A DNA stretch of 64,000 nucleotides from Microbotryum silenes-acaulis (lineage: Eukaryota > Basidiomycota > Microbotryomycetes > Microbotryales > Microbotryaceae). Below the pieces are notes generated by a model, which did no database searches, was not told the origin of the DNA, and was given only the letters and a program-made list of their open reading frames with translations. The DNA lies in NCBI GenBank assembly GCA_003665825.1, contig QPFY01000020.1:62001-126000 (forward strand). The letters run 5' to 3'. The position numbers and the translations under genes were made by a program. Shown piece after piece: positions 48,488 through 60,247 of this stretch. Positions within the stretch are counted from its first letter, which is position 1. Every line of letters begins with the position of its first letter.

Positions 48488-49124
48488 AAATACCCTCTAA
48501 ATCGGATCAGTGGCTCAGCCTAAGCAAGCAAAAAGCTCTCCCGTCGCGATGTGTATTTTTGTCTCTTTGGAATCGGATGAACCAGCAATCTCCGTCTTCA
48601 AATCTTGCCCTCGTTGTTCATTTTCCGCTTCCTTGAATTCAAGCGCTTGATTATACCTTTGCAAGCCACTTCTTTGTGGAAATGCAGACCAATTCTTCTT
48701 CAAAAGCATCAAATCAATCAAGGCAGAATCAGAAAAATTCAGATCAGATCTGATCTGGCGGTGATCTGATCTAATGCGGACCGACCCTTGAATTGAGTCC
48801 CCTGACTCGGCGCTAGGCAACGCCAAGACCCGTGACGGCCTGACGCGCGCCCGCCACTGCCCGCGACCTCACCAGCGAGAGCTTTCGTAGAGCCCTTGTA
48901 GAGCCCTCACTGAGCGCTTTACAGTCTGGCTCAACCAGCAGGGCTCACGTGCTCACCTGTCAAGACCTGTCTCACCTCGTCCTGGCCTGTCTAGCCGACT
49001 AATCGTAGTAGCTCCTCTCCTCTCTCGCCCCACACACCTTCTCCGCCGTCTCACCTCGATCAAAGACGAGTGCAGACACCATCTCAATAAGGAGGTGATC
49101 CCATCGTCGTGCGCTCCCTCCGCG
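48488..49124. other. Intergenic region with GATC-rich palindromic words
   Basis: No gene. Near 48738-48773 the words CAGATCAGATCTGATC and GGTGATCTGATC form a local imperfect palindrome. The right end is the leader of the LRR gene. Confidence 0.5.
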
Positions 49125-51940
49125 ATGAGGAGTCATGCGTGAGTGACTCCCATTCTAGTCGCTCGCTGAGCCCCGCCCGCGGCCCGTTTGATCGGTCAGA
49201 CCACGTGCTAATCCCCGGTGATCCCCGGTCTGCTCTCACTCTGAACAGCTCGACTCAGGCTCAGCTGCCCTCATCCTTCACCTCCAACACCGGAATCAGT
49301 TCCACAGGTGCTACCTCGTCACCCGTGCATGCCGATACGGTCCAAGGCGGGAGCTACATCACCGAGCTGGCCTCGTTCGTGCGACGTCACGAGTCCAAGC
49401 TCGCCGACTTTGGAAGACGACCGACCCCATCCAGCGCCTCTCTCCCTTCATGGTCCTCCATCCTCTCCCTCGGAATCATCGCCTCACCCGATCCGTCCTC
49501 CCCCGTACCCAGCCACCAACGTAGAGCGCCCCTCGTGCTCGAGTTCGATCCGCACCACCTCTACTTCCTCCTGCTCAAATTCGACGAGCTCGGCATCGCC
49601 AATCTCGGTGACCTCGATGTGCGGATACAGGGTGGTGTTCATCGGCCCATGATGATCGACTATGGGCTGTCCGGCGTACCAGAGGAGAGAGCATCGGGGT
49701 GGTTGGCAGGCGCGTTCGGAGGTGGGGGATCCGCATCGACAACCAGAACGAAGGATTCGGACACGGCCTCGTTCCGTTCGGGCATCTCGTCCTTTTCGAT
49801 CGGTTCAGGGTGGTGGGGATCGACCAAGGCACCTGTTGATGAATCCGTCGACGTCAAATACCTCTATGCAAGCTGCACCAAACTGCCCGCGCTCAAGCTT
49901 TCGCCGTTCATCACTCGCTCCCGGTCATCATCACCCAAAGCCGCGGGACCGTTACCAGGTCACCACGCCTCCCCACTACTCTCCAAAGCCGTTCAGGACT
50001 TTCAAGATTGCCCTCCAGACCAGACAACTGTCCCTCTGTACGCGTTCAAGAACCTCCAAAGCCTCATCTTGGAAGATCTCGATCCGAGGGGGTTCTTGGG
50101 TTGGGACGTAATGAGCGCGCAGTTGAGGAGCCTACAAATTCATCGTAGCGGGATCGAGGATATTGGGGAGTTGATTTGCGATGTCGTTGTCGAGGATGTG
50201 GAGAGGCGGAGGAAAGGGACCGGTCAAGTGGGGCAAGAACGGATAAAGCGGCAGAAGGGCCCACTGTCGGCCGAGATCGCTGTCGAGGGAGACGAGGAAC
50301 CAGAGCACCCGGCCCATGACACATCCTTCGGCCGTACAGACGATGGCGTACCGCCATCCCCTTCCACTGCATCGTATCCGATACCGCCACGATACGCTTG
50401 GTCGCAGCTGCGCCACCTCTCGCTCTCGCACAACTCTCTCACCTTCGTCCCCACACCGCCCTTGCACTACCTCGCCTCTTCTCTGACCTCCCTCGATCTC
50501 TCCTCGAACCTGCTCATTTCAGTCCCAACGGGTCTTTCAGCGCTCCACTCTCTCAGATCGCTCAACCTCTCTGACAACATGATCGATTCGCTCGTCGGGA
50601 TCTCCAAAATTCTCGGAGCAGTCCAAGTCCTCAACCTCTCGCACAATCGTCTCTCGAACCTGGCAGGCTTGGATCGGCTCCTCGCTCTCGAGCGTATCGA
50701 CGTCCGCTCGAATCGATTACAAGAAGCGTTGGAGATCAGTCGATTACAAGAATTGCCTCTTTTGAGGGAGGTTTGGGTTCAAGGTAACCCTTTCACACGG
50801 AGTGTTCATGAAGGTGGAGAAGAAGGATGGAAAAACAAGTGTCTGGCCTATTTCGAAGGAGGCCAAGTCACCTTTGACGACTTTTCCTCTTCGGGGGGCC
50901 AGAATGGGTCCAAGTCGGATTCGAGGGGATCGTCGACGTTGAGGAGGACCGCGAGTGCTGCTGCGGGGTTGGGGATGGCGGATTGGGCGAGGACAGAGGA
51001 AGCGAGGACGGCGGGGGAAGCCAAGATCGTCAGTCGGAGGGTTGTGACGACACCTCATCAACAAGGCAAACATCATCGGATGGCTTTGTCACCTCCTCCT
51101 TCACCTTTACCCAACGCGTCGATGGGACTTACTTCGACCTCGGCAATGGAAAGTTCGGCTTCGCCCACATCGTCACCTTCGTTAGGACCGACCAAAGTCG
51201 TCAAATCGTCCCAACCCGCATCGACATCGACCGATTCTGCACATCGCAAACCGCGACGCATCGTCAACCTCGATGGACCCTCCCCTCAACCCGGTGGTGA
51301 TTCCTCAGGCATGAGCGACGTAGACCACCACCACCATCACCACCAGTCTCCGAAGCCGAATCCAGGCAGCCGAACAGTGAAATCCCTTTCCTCCGTGACC
51401 GGTTCTTCCCTGACATCCCCATCCAAGCCCTCAGCCCGGCGACAGCGACTCTCCGCTTCGACTTTCGAGCCCCCCATATCATACCTCTCCACCTCCCCTC
51501 CGAATAGGGATCATTCCCCCTCTCGCGGAGGCGACCTCAAGTCTGCCTCTTCAGGTTCGGGATCAGGTACTGAGAATAGCGGAGAGGCTTTTCGGAAGAA
51601 GATTGAGCAGTTGAGGAATGAGGTTGGAGAGAGTTGGTTGAGTGTGTTGGGCGAACGACAAGAGAGGGAGGCGAGGGAGGCTGCGAGGGCTGAGGGGAGT
51701 GCGAATGCGAGTGCGAGTGCGAGTGGTGGGGAGGCGAACAAGGTCGTTAAACGACCAACTGTCGAGGATGCGCAGGTGAAACCTTCTTCTCCAGTGACGA
51801 CGAAGGAGGATGAACCTGTAGCTGAAGAAGCAGTCACCACAGCAACGGTGACCAAAGTCGTCAAAGCCCATAATGACGGCGACCCGACATCGACGGCTAA
51901 GAAGGGGAAGAAGAAGAAAAAGAGCGGCAAGAAGAAGTGA
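49125..51940 (+). CDS. Leucine-rich-repeat protein with lysine-rich tail
   Basis: The long frame has no ATG near its 5' end. A 14-nt first exon (49125-49138, MRSHA) joined across a GT-AG intron (49139-49248) to 49249-51940 gives 2706 nt, 901 aa, in frame. The N-terminal third is Ser/Pro-rich with a conserved-looking LEFDPHHLYFLLLKFDELG block. About six leucine-rich repeats follow (LRHLSLSHNSLTFVP, SLTSLDLSSNLLISVP, SLRSLNLSDNMIDSL, VQVLNLSHNRLSNL, LERIDVRSNRLQEAL), ending in a capping segment with GNPFTRSVHEGG. The C-terminal part is disordered, with a six-His run and a KKGKKKKKSGKKK end. LRRs of this kind bind proteins, for example in septation or polarity signalling, but I cannot name an orthologue. 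Confidence 0.82.
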
Positions 51941-52278
51941 TTCTGTCACCCAGTCAGTGAAGAGTCCTTCATTTGTATCACTCTGTACTATACAGACATA
52001 GACAGCAATCGAATCACTCGTTGGCAGGCACCTGATGGTATGGTCAGAAAGGTCGAACGATAGAGTCCCAATAGTATAGTGAACATAACTTCTTTAATTA
52101 CATGGCCCTCCAAGTGGGGACAGATATTACGGGCGTGGAGGATTCTCCAAAAGGACGCACGACATGGGTATAGAGATGAATTTGAGAGGGTCAAGAAGAC
52201 GACATGAGGGGGTGACGAGGAACACGCTAGTACAGAAAAAAAAGGAAAGGGAAAGACAAGCCTGGGGAAATATAAAGC
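51941..52278. other. 3' intergenic region between LRR gene and CYR1
   Basis: Convergent 3' ends of the LRR gene and CYR1. Nothing further recognised. Confidence 0.5.
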
Positions 52279-55200
52279 TTAAAGAGTATTAGTGACAACA
52301 GTGGGGGGAGAAGAAGAAGGTGGTGGTGGTGAATTCATGATCGTAGGGGGCAGGGAATGCATGATCGCAACGTAGCGACTGAGCGCGAGCATGATGCTTC
52401 TCGGATCGGTCTTAATCGCTGAGCCGAGGGCGGCGAGGATCTCCGTGAAAGGACCGAGTTGGTGGAGGACGAGCGTCGAGAGGACATTCTCAATACGCAT
52501 GAGGTAGCCCTCGAGCAAGGCCGCGAGTTCTTCGTCGGCGGCATCGGGTCGGATGGGGTACGCGAGCGAGGTCGGGAAAATAGGGGCCTGTCGGTTCGCC
52601 ACCGCCAGTTCGGTCGGGTGTTCGCCATGACCGTCTTTTCGCTTTGGGTGAACCAAAGCCGCGGCCACTGCTTCGAGACGATGCGTGACTCGGCCAAAGC
52701 CCTTGACGACGGACACATCGAGGACTTGGGATGAAGGATCGAACACCTCGGTCTGTTGCTGTTCGTCCTTGTCGCCCGAGAGCTTGATGCGTTCCTTGAG
52801 TGCCTTAGGCCAGATGAGGGACACCAGCTCGGGAGCTTCGAGACCCTTGAGACGACGTTCACCGAGCTCCGAGATACCGAAGCCGAGACGACGCAGGGCG
52901 AGGATGTCTTGTTTCTCGTTGGGGTCAATCCACTCCTCTTCGTCGGGCGACGAGCCAGAATCGCTGTCGAGTGAAGACGGCTCTGGTTTCATCTCCATGA
53001 CAACATCCTAGTGGCGAAAGAGTGGAGAAGTTGATTCAGTATACCTCCAGGCAGAGACAAAGACAGCGACAAATCCTAACTGACCTGAATAATATCAATG
53101 ACATCCTGACTGGCCGAGATCTGACCGCCCTCTGCGATCGAGGCGATACGCGCAGCGCGGTTGACGACCGGACCAAAGTAGTCCATTCGACGGGTAATGG
53201 GATCTGCTTCGCACACGGGTTGACCCCAGTGAATACCCATGCGCACCGACAGACCACGGTAGATCGTCTCGCCCTTGGAGTCAGTGATTTCCTTGCCCTC
53301 CTCCGAGTCAAGGATCTCTTGGGGCCAATCCTCGCGCAGGAGCTCGAGTTGGACGGTCAAGCAAAACAAGAGGGCTCCCGTCACGGTCGGGAACGAGATC
53401 ATGAAGGCGTCACCTTCAGTCTTGACCTCGTAGCCACCGATGGCACGAAGCTGACGACGGAAGAGCTGGTTGTGCATGCGAATGGCGGTCTGCATGCCCG
53501 GGTTCGATTCCCACAATGCGGTCGAGTTGCGGATATCCGTAAAGACCAAGGCCACCATCCCTACGGGCGGGGCCACCTCTCGATCGAGCAGGTTGAGATA
53601 GCGCTCGCCGGCGGCTTCTTCCTGCTTACCGCGACGTAACGCTTGTCCCGTTCGATGAGCACCATAGAAGCCCTCGTCGTCGTTCGCCATAGCGACACCT
53701 CGCTGCACGCCTCGGTAATTCTTCTTGGTCTTGCTGAAGAGGTCGCCGACGGCCAGAACCATGACCATGATGTTGTTCGACGAACCGTACGAGATGGCTA
53801 GATCACGCAACTTGGCCGCGGCAGCCATGGGGTCGGCTCGTTCCGTGCGGGCAACGTCGACAGCCATCTGGTACGACATGTGCTCCCACAACCCTCGATT
53901 GGCAATGATGATGAACTCGTCCGTGTCGGCCAGCTCGAACTCTTCAATGTTGGGCGAGGCGTTAATCGCGGGGAAGACGTTGTAGAACCCGAACGAACGC
54001 GAGATGTCGACTTCGTCATTGACGTAACCACGATGCGAGATCCACCCTTCGGCCGTGCGGATGCGCGCAACCTCGGCCGGTTCGAAGGGCTCGTGTCGCT
54101 TCGAGATGAACCTCGACGTTCCACCGCGACCGGCGATGACGGCGAGCGCGTTACCCGCATTGGCGACGTACACTCGCTTGCGGCGGATGTAGACAATGAT
54201 ACCTGCCGCTCCCGTCCGAGCCGAGGCCTGCGACCGATCGGTCAGGCTAATCTCCGAGTCCTTGCGCCGTGTCTCGAGCGTCGGAAGGAGCATGTTGCCG
54301 TAGTCGCGGTTGATACCGAGGAATGCGCGTCGCAAGGCATCGCTCGTGACCTCACCGCTCTTGAGCCTCGACAGCTCGAGCGTAAAGATCGCCGTGAAGT
54401 AATCCTGCAGATACTTGACGAGCTTCGCACCCGTGTTCTGGCCCTTGTTGACCGCGTCAAAGAGGCCAAAGATGGCTTCGTCGTCCTTGGACCGGAAGCG
54501 CGGGATAACGATGTCGACCAGGGTCAACGTCTCGAGGCGCTGGCCCAAAGTGTCGGCTATGCCATAGCCCATGTCATTGATCTCGGACAGGGACGTGCGC
54601 ACGCGTCGATCCTCACTCTCGTCCGGTACCGAAGGGATCATGAGCGTGACGTCCATCAGACCCAGGATGTGCAGCTTGGTCAGAGCCGAAAAGTCGGCGA
54701 GATTGCGTCGCTTGGGGTTGCGGGGGACACTCGGATCGTCATTCTGATGCCCAGGTTTGATCTCGAGTCGTTTGTTGCCCGATAGGTTGAGGAAGCGCAG
54801 TTCCAAGTTCCAGTTCCTGTGCAAAGCGATGAGAGGAATCAGCTTCTCGGCACTGTGGAACTACTGACACCAATCGAATACGCACCAGTTCCAATCATAG
54901 GGCCAATTGACGACGTTGTACTTGAGTGCATTGTTCCCGACATCGAGCGCAAAGAGCTTTTTGATCTTGCCCAGTTCGGCAGGAAGCGTTTGGAGCTACA
55001 CCCCACGCGCAAGCGCACCACGGCGTTGAGCCATCAGCTTCACGCTTCGCAAAACACGGCGACGGCAACCCGAGACCGACTAACCTTGTTTCCATTGAGA
55101 TACAGCAACTTGAGGTTGTGCAATCGCTCCAGGTCATCGGGAGGTAGACTCGTCATCTTGTTACCCGAAAGGTAAAGCTCTTCCAGCTGTTGCAACTTGA

Positions 55201-58200
55201 ACAACGACGACGTTGGGATCTCAAGAATATCGTTATGGCTGACGTTGAGGACCCTCAATTCGGTCATGAGCGAGATGGGTGCAAAGACGTCGTCGCCCAA
55301 GGTATTGTCACCGAGATAGAGCTTTTGCAGGCTCAGTGCCAAAGGCGAAGCAATTCGGCCAGAGGAAGTTGAAGGTGCCTTTGAGACCGTCGATCCCTTG
55401 CGAGCCTCCAACTCCTCCAGCCCACCTTCGGGCGTCAACATCGCCTGAGTCGCGGTCGCAACTGACAGTGGTGGGTCCGGGAAGTCGTGCATCAGGTTCG
55501 AGCTCGCGTTTAACGACGTCAACTGCCCGCACATCCATATGCTCGACGGCAGCGTTTGCAAGTTGTTGCCGGAGACTTGGAGCGTCTGCAGCCTCTGCAA
55601 CCGCCCAAGGTTATCGGGCAAGAGACCCAAAATGTTGTTCTTGATCGAGAGATGAACGAGGTTCGACAGGCCGCCAATCCCGTCGGGCAAGACGCGCAAT
55701 TGATTGCTATCAAAGATGAGCGTTTCGACCGAGCCGAGGTGGTCGAACATGTCCGTTGCAAGCGTCGACAATTTCGCGAACGACAAATTCAGCGAGGTCA
55801 GCGACCGACCCGTACCCGCGAGACCGAACCGAGTAAGCGAGTTGTTCGAAGCCGAGAGGATGCGCATCTGTGACCATGTCGCGTCCAACGCCGAAGCCTG
55901 ATTGTGCTCGCATCGCAAGACCTCGAGCTGTGCCACACTCGCAATCGGGGACAAGTCGGCGATGAAGTTGCGGCGACAGTCGAGCTCCTTGAGATGAACC
56001 AGGTCCGTCAACGTCATCGGCAAGGTGTTGATCGTGTTGGCGAGCAAGACGAGCCGTTCGAGGTTCTTCAGTTGCCCAATCTCGGGAGGCACGGCGGAGA
56101 CGGTGTTGAATGAGATATCGAGTTCGAGGAGCGACGAGATCTCGGTCACGACCGCGGGAATCGAGTCAAAGCGGTTGTTGCTCAGGTTGAGGTACTTGAG
56201 CTGCGTGAAGCGCGCAAAGTAATCCGGCAGCGTCCACAGGCGATTGTTGTGGCATTTGAGCGACATCAACTCCCCTACTTCTTCCAGAGCGATATGTTCG
56301 AGATCGACGATATGGTTGTTCGAAATGTCGAGTCGTGTCAAGCTGTAGCACTCCTTGACCGCCTGCGGGATCCTCTTGATGCCCATGTGGGACAGCACCA
56401 GTTCGCGCAACGACGTACACAGCTGCACGAAATCGGTCGGCAGATCGAACGGTCGGTTCTTAGACAGATTCAGACTGACGATCTCGTGCGCGTGTCGGTA
56501 CAGGTAAATCGGGATCGTCTCGACCGGCCGCCCAGAGAGATCGACGAACTCGAGATTCGTCTCGTTCACGTCCTCCTCCCCCGCCGCGATCGACGGATGC
56601 GCAGGTTTGTAGATGAACTTGCACAGGTACGCATTGTCCTCTCGGCCGAGCTCTTCGAGCTTGTCCAATTCGGTGTACCCGGCTTGTTCGAACCGCCGCT
56701 TCTGCAGCAGCATCGGCTTCTCGTTCGCGCCGACGCGTCGTTCGTAGCCCTTTTCCCGCAGGTACAGAGCATACGCCGTCTTGGCATGACTGATTTGAAA
56801 TCGTCGAGCCAACGTAGCCGTCAATTCACCCGCAGTGACGGTCAAGGGGACCGGCAGAGTCGAGAAGGTCGAGTTTTCGCGCGTGATCCGCATCATGAAC
56901 TGCATAGGAAGGTCGAAAACGTCAGCACACAATGTCCGGATACTCAGCATCACCACAGCACTTACGCTTTTTGACGCTGCCATCCTACCTCCCATCCCGT
57001 CCGAGGTCCCCGGTCTCCCACCTCTCACAACCGGTCTCCCTCCCGCAGTTGGCGGCCTCAAACCCCCACTCTCGTCGTACCCAAACACCTTTGCCGGTTT
57101 CGATTCAGGCCACATCGCCGAATCACTTTCTGTCTCCTCGATTCGGTTATCCTCATCATCATCCTCGTCTTCCTCGTCTGAGGAAGTGTCGTCATGGTCC
57201 ATCCCTCCCATCTCAGCTTTGACAGCCCAAGAATCAGGGGCGGTCCATGCCCCCGGTCCAGTCTGTGCAGTACTCGTCGTGTTCGACGTCGTCGGTGTAG
57301 GTGTCGAGGCCAATGCCCCGGGCGCGAAAGGATCATTGGTCTGACCGACCGCAATGGAAGGTCTCCGACCAGAGCCGACGCTCCCCGGGCCTCCATTCGA
57401 GCCGACGTCGCCGTTCCCTCCCATGTGTGTCCTGGTACTAAGTCCCGAAGACGATCGAACGAAACTGGGCCGTGACAACATCGCCCGAGCAGCTGTGACG
57501 GGTGACGACGACGAGAGGTTGTTGGGCGGCACCTCGCTCATCGGACTGACGGTACCACTCGGCTGCGACGCGCCATTGCTCCAGAACGGCGCCGGCCCAC
57601 TCGCGCCCGAAAGACTCCCGTTCGTTCGAGACCCACTCATACCAGCGTTCACGCCCACTGATGAGAGGTTCAGCGTCTCTGGTCCGGTGCCGCCCGAGAG
57701 GCCCAGCCCTCGCTCGTTCGACATGCGCCGCATCAGCAGTGGCATCCCAGCCGATGGCCTCCGCCCTTGATTCACCGTCGGGTTCGCCGCTGCCGCCCCC
57801 ATCCCGGCGTCAAAGCTCGAGGCAAGTGATGGGGACCGATGCAGCGGCGTCGGCGAAGAAATGGCGCTCGGATTGACGATGCCGTCAAGATTGTTGAGAT
57901 CGGTGTCGAGCGAGATAGATGGATCGGCGGAAAAGACCGAGGCCTGACGACCGACACTGGTCGTTATACCTGGCCGAGGTGGTGAATTGCCTCGTCTCCC
58001 ATTCGGTGCTGTCGATGCTTTTCGGTTGCGGGTGATGAGCCGTTTAGACGAATCGGGGGTGCCAAGGTTGCCGTATGTCGCGGTGCGGCTCAGAGTGTCC
58101 ATCGCGTCGCCACGAGCCTGGAGTTTGGGTGGCAAAGCGACGTTATCGAACGAGGTTGCTTCCGGAGGCATTGTCATCGATTCTGTTTCCCCCGCGAACT

Positions 58201-58882
58201 GGCTGCGGCTGACTTTGCGCTTGAGGAAGCCGCCAAACAAGCCCTTCTTCTTCTCCTTGCCGGCGCTGCCCATGTCGAATTTGCGAGGCGCCGATGAGGA
58301 GCCTACCGAGTCAGTACGGGAGAGTCCAGGGTTTTGGTTGCCCCGAAGCGACTGAGAGGGCATGGCATTTTTTGAAGACTTGCCCTGATCGAGGTGGCGG
58401 ACAACGAATCAGCTGTTGGCACCCACTCCGGCAAGGTGTAGCAAAGTCACAACAAAGAAGAAGTAACTCACCTCATTCCGCGATGACGTGCCTTCAGCGC
58501 GTGGACTACTCGGAAACTTGTTGTCGCTGCCCTGCGACGACGAAGCGGCGAGTTTGGCGCCCCACCCATTCCAGGTGTCGGAGAGCATGTCGGAACCTGG
58601 GCCCATCGGGGTCGCGTACGAGCTGCTGGCCGCGGAGGCTGGTGTGTGCAGCTTGGAGAGACCGTCGTTGGGTGCGGCGAGGTACGACGAGTTGGGTTGA
58701 GCGGTGTTGATCGTTCGGAGTGGTGGTAGACTCCTCCCCGTAGTCGGCGCGGCTGGGGAGTGTGACCGCGAGTTGAAGACGGACGGCCCCGCGTCGATCC
58801 CGACGCCGAGCATCTTGGCTTGCTTGGACGAGCGTGGTACGACCGAGTCGTCCATGTCGAACGTCGAAGCCGAGGTCGGCAT
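52279..58882 (-). CDS. CYR1: Adenylate cyclase Cyr1 / Uac1
   Basis: Six exons (58472-58882, 56966-58384, 55085-56899, 54886-54995, 53085-54816, 52279-53007) total 6216 nt, 2071 aa. Domain order is the fungal one. A Ser-rich N-terminus (1-610) is followed by a Ras-association domain (from FMMRITRENSTF, about 611-700) and a long series of leucine-rich repeats (about 730-1300) ending at WPYDWNWNWNLELRFLNLSG. A PP2C-like domain (about 1330-1640, EFIIIANRGLWEHMS) precedes the class III cyclase (about 1660-1830). The cyclase has metal-binding aspartates in VFTDIRNS and TEGDAFMISF and the GPVVNRAARI loop; a C-terminal region, known in yeast to bind CAP, ends the protein. It makes cAMP for PKA signalling, which in dimorphic basidiomycetes controls growth form and mating. 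The start at 58882 is the first ATG of an open frame. Confidence 0.95.
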
Positions 58883-60247
58883 CGTAGGCACAGGAGCGTG
58901 TCACGTTGCAGCGGCAGTACCAGCAGCAGCAGCAGTGGGCGAGCAAGTGTTAAGGACGGGAAAGGTTGAACGAGGGCCAGATGCCGTATACGTGTTCGGC
59001 GCTGGGCAACCAAGTCAAGCCGTTTGTTCTACCGCCGTCGTTCGGGTACAGCGAGCGGCCAAAGGTAGACTAGCTGTTGAAGGGGTGTGATCGGAGGTAT
59101 GACTGGTCGTGGCAGAGGTTGGCGTGCGTTGCGAGCTTCACGGTGCGGTCGAGAGGATGTGGTTGTGGTTCGTCGCGAGGTGGCTCGCCACACGCCACAA
59201 TGATCAATCAGAGCCACTCGCGCCAAAGGGAGCTCGACTCGAGGGTGTGCGATGGTACAATCGGAACGATTACGGTGACTGAGCTAGGGTGACGAGGTAT
59301 ACAGTGATGCTGTCAGCCTTTAGAATGATGTAGACGATGTTCGATCTATGCTCGAGTCACGCCCCAGCGGCGGGAGCAGCCGGTCGGCAGCACATACACC
59401 ACAAAGCGAGGCGGGTCAACGGCGGACAGTCGCCGTACACGCCCCGAGCGACACCGCGCATCGAGGCAGCCGCTCATGAATTCTTGGACTCTTGGACTAG
59501 GAAAGACCAACTCACCTGCTGTGTGCTGGAACACAAAGTAACACCCCAAAGGCAGGTCGCGGAGCGCTGAGCTCTGACCTCGGTGTCGGTGAGCTGGAGA
59601 GCGCGCACAAGCGTCAACTTCGATCACTGAGCGCCTCTCGGCCAGTCCACTCTATAGTCCGGACACTCCTCCCACCCCGTTAGACCCGACACGGAGAAAG
59701 CGGTCGTCGCAGCAGTGGCAATCGAAAGACGGGACCAACGGAAAAATTGCCTGTTCTTTGGTGACGCAGGGTTGCCCGGGGTCGAGGGACAAAAATAGTA
59801 GGTAGAATGTGGGGCTGAGGTGTACTCGAATGCGAAAATGTCGAAAAGGTTGAGAAGGAATGAGCCTGAACTTGGGCACGAATTAGCTCCACTCACAAGC
59901 CCCCAAAACACAAAACAATCTACCGCGTACCGCGGCCGACGGCGGCGACACACGCGGCGCACGGGTGAGCACGGAGTAAAGCGCGCTCAAGTTAGGATCT
60001 CTTTTTTCCCTTCTCGGGATTTCACTATAGTGATGTCTACAAATTTTCGGAACGTCCTCCGCCTTGGCGCAATTGTGCGTTAGAAACGGACCGCGCGCGA
60101 TCTCCGACCCAGCCGCCTTCATCTTGACCCGGCTCACGGCGCCGGGGCTTGACCGGAGGAGCTTCACCGTGCCATCGCCCTTCGAAGCTCGAGCTGTACG
60201 CGCAGTGGGGCCCTTCGTTCAGGGCCATTCGAGCTGCCGGACACACG
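58883..60247. other. Divergent intergenic region between CYR1 and the TMEM135-like gene
   Basis: About 1.4 kb that should hold both promoters. A short (CAG)n run lies at about 58919-58935, just upstream of CYR1. No gene is supported inside. Confidence 0.45.

Noticed and set aside
53500..53530. GGTTCGATTCCCAC word that looks like a tRNA T-arm
   Set aside because: It lies inside the cyclase-domain exon of CYR1 and no acceptor, D or anticodon arm can be folded around it.
53022..54785. Plus-strand frames of 205 and 301 codons
   Set aside because: Antisense to the PP2C and cyclase region of CYR1; no independent motifs.
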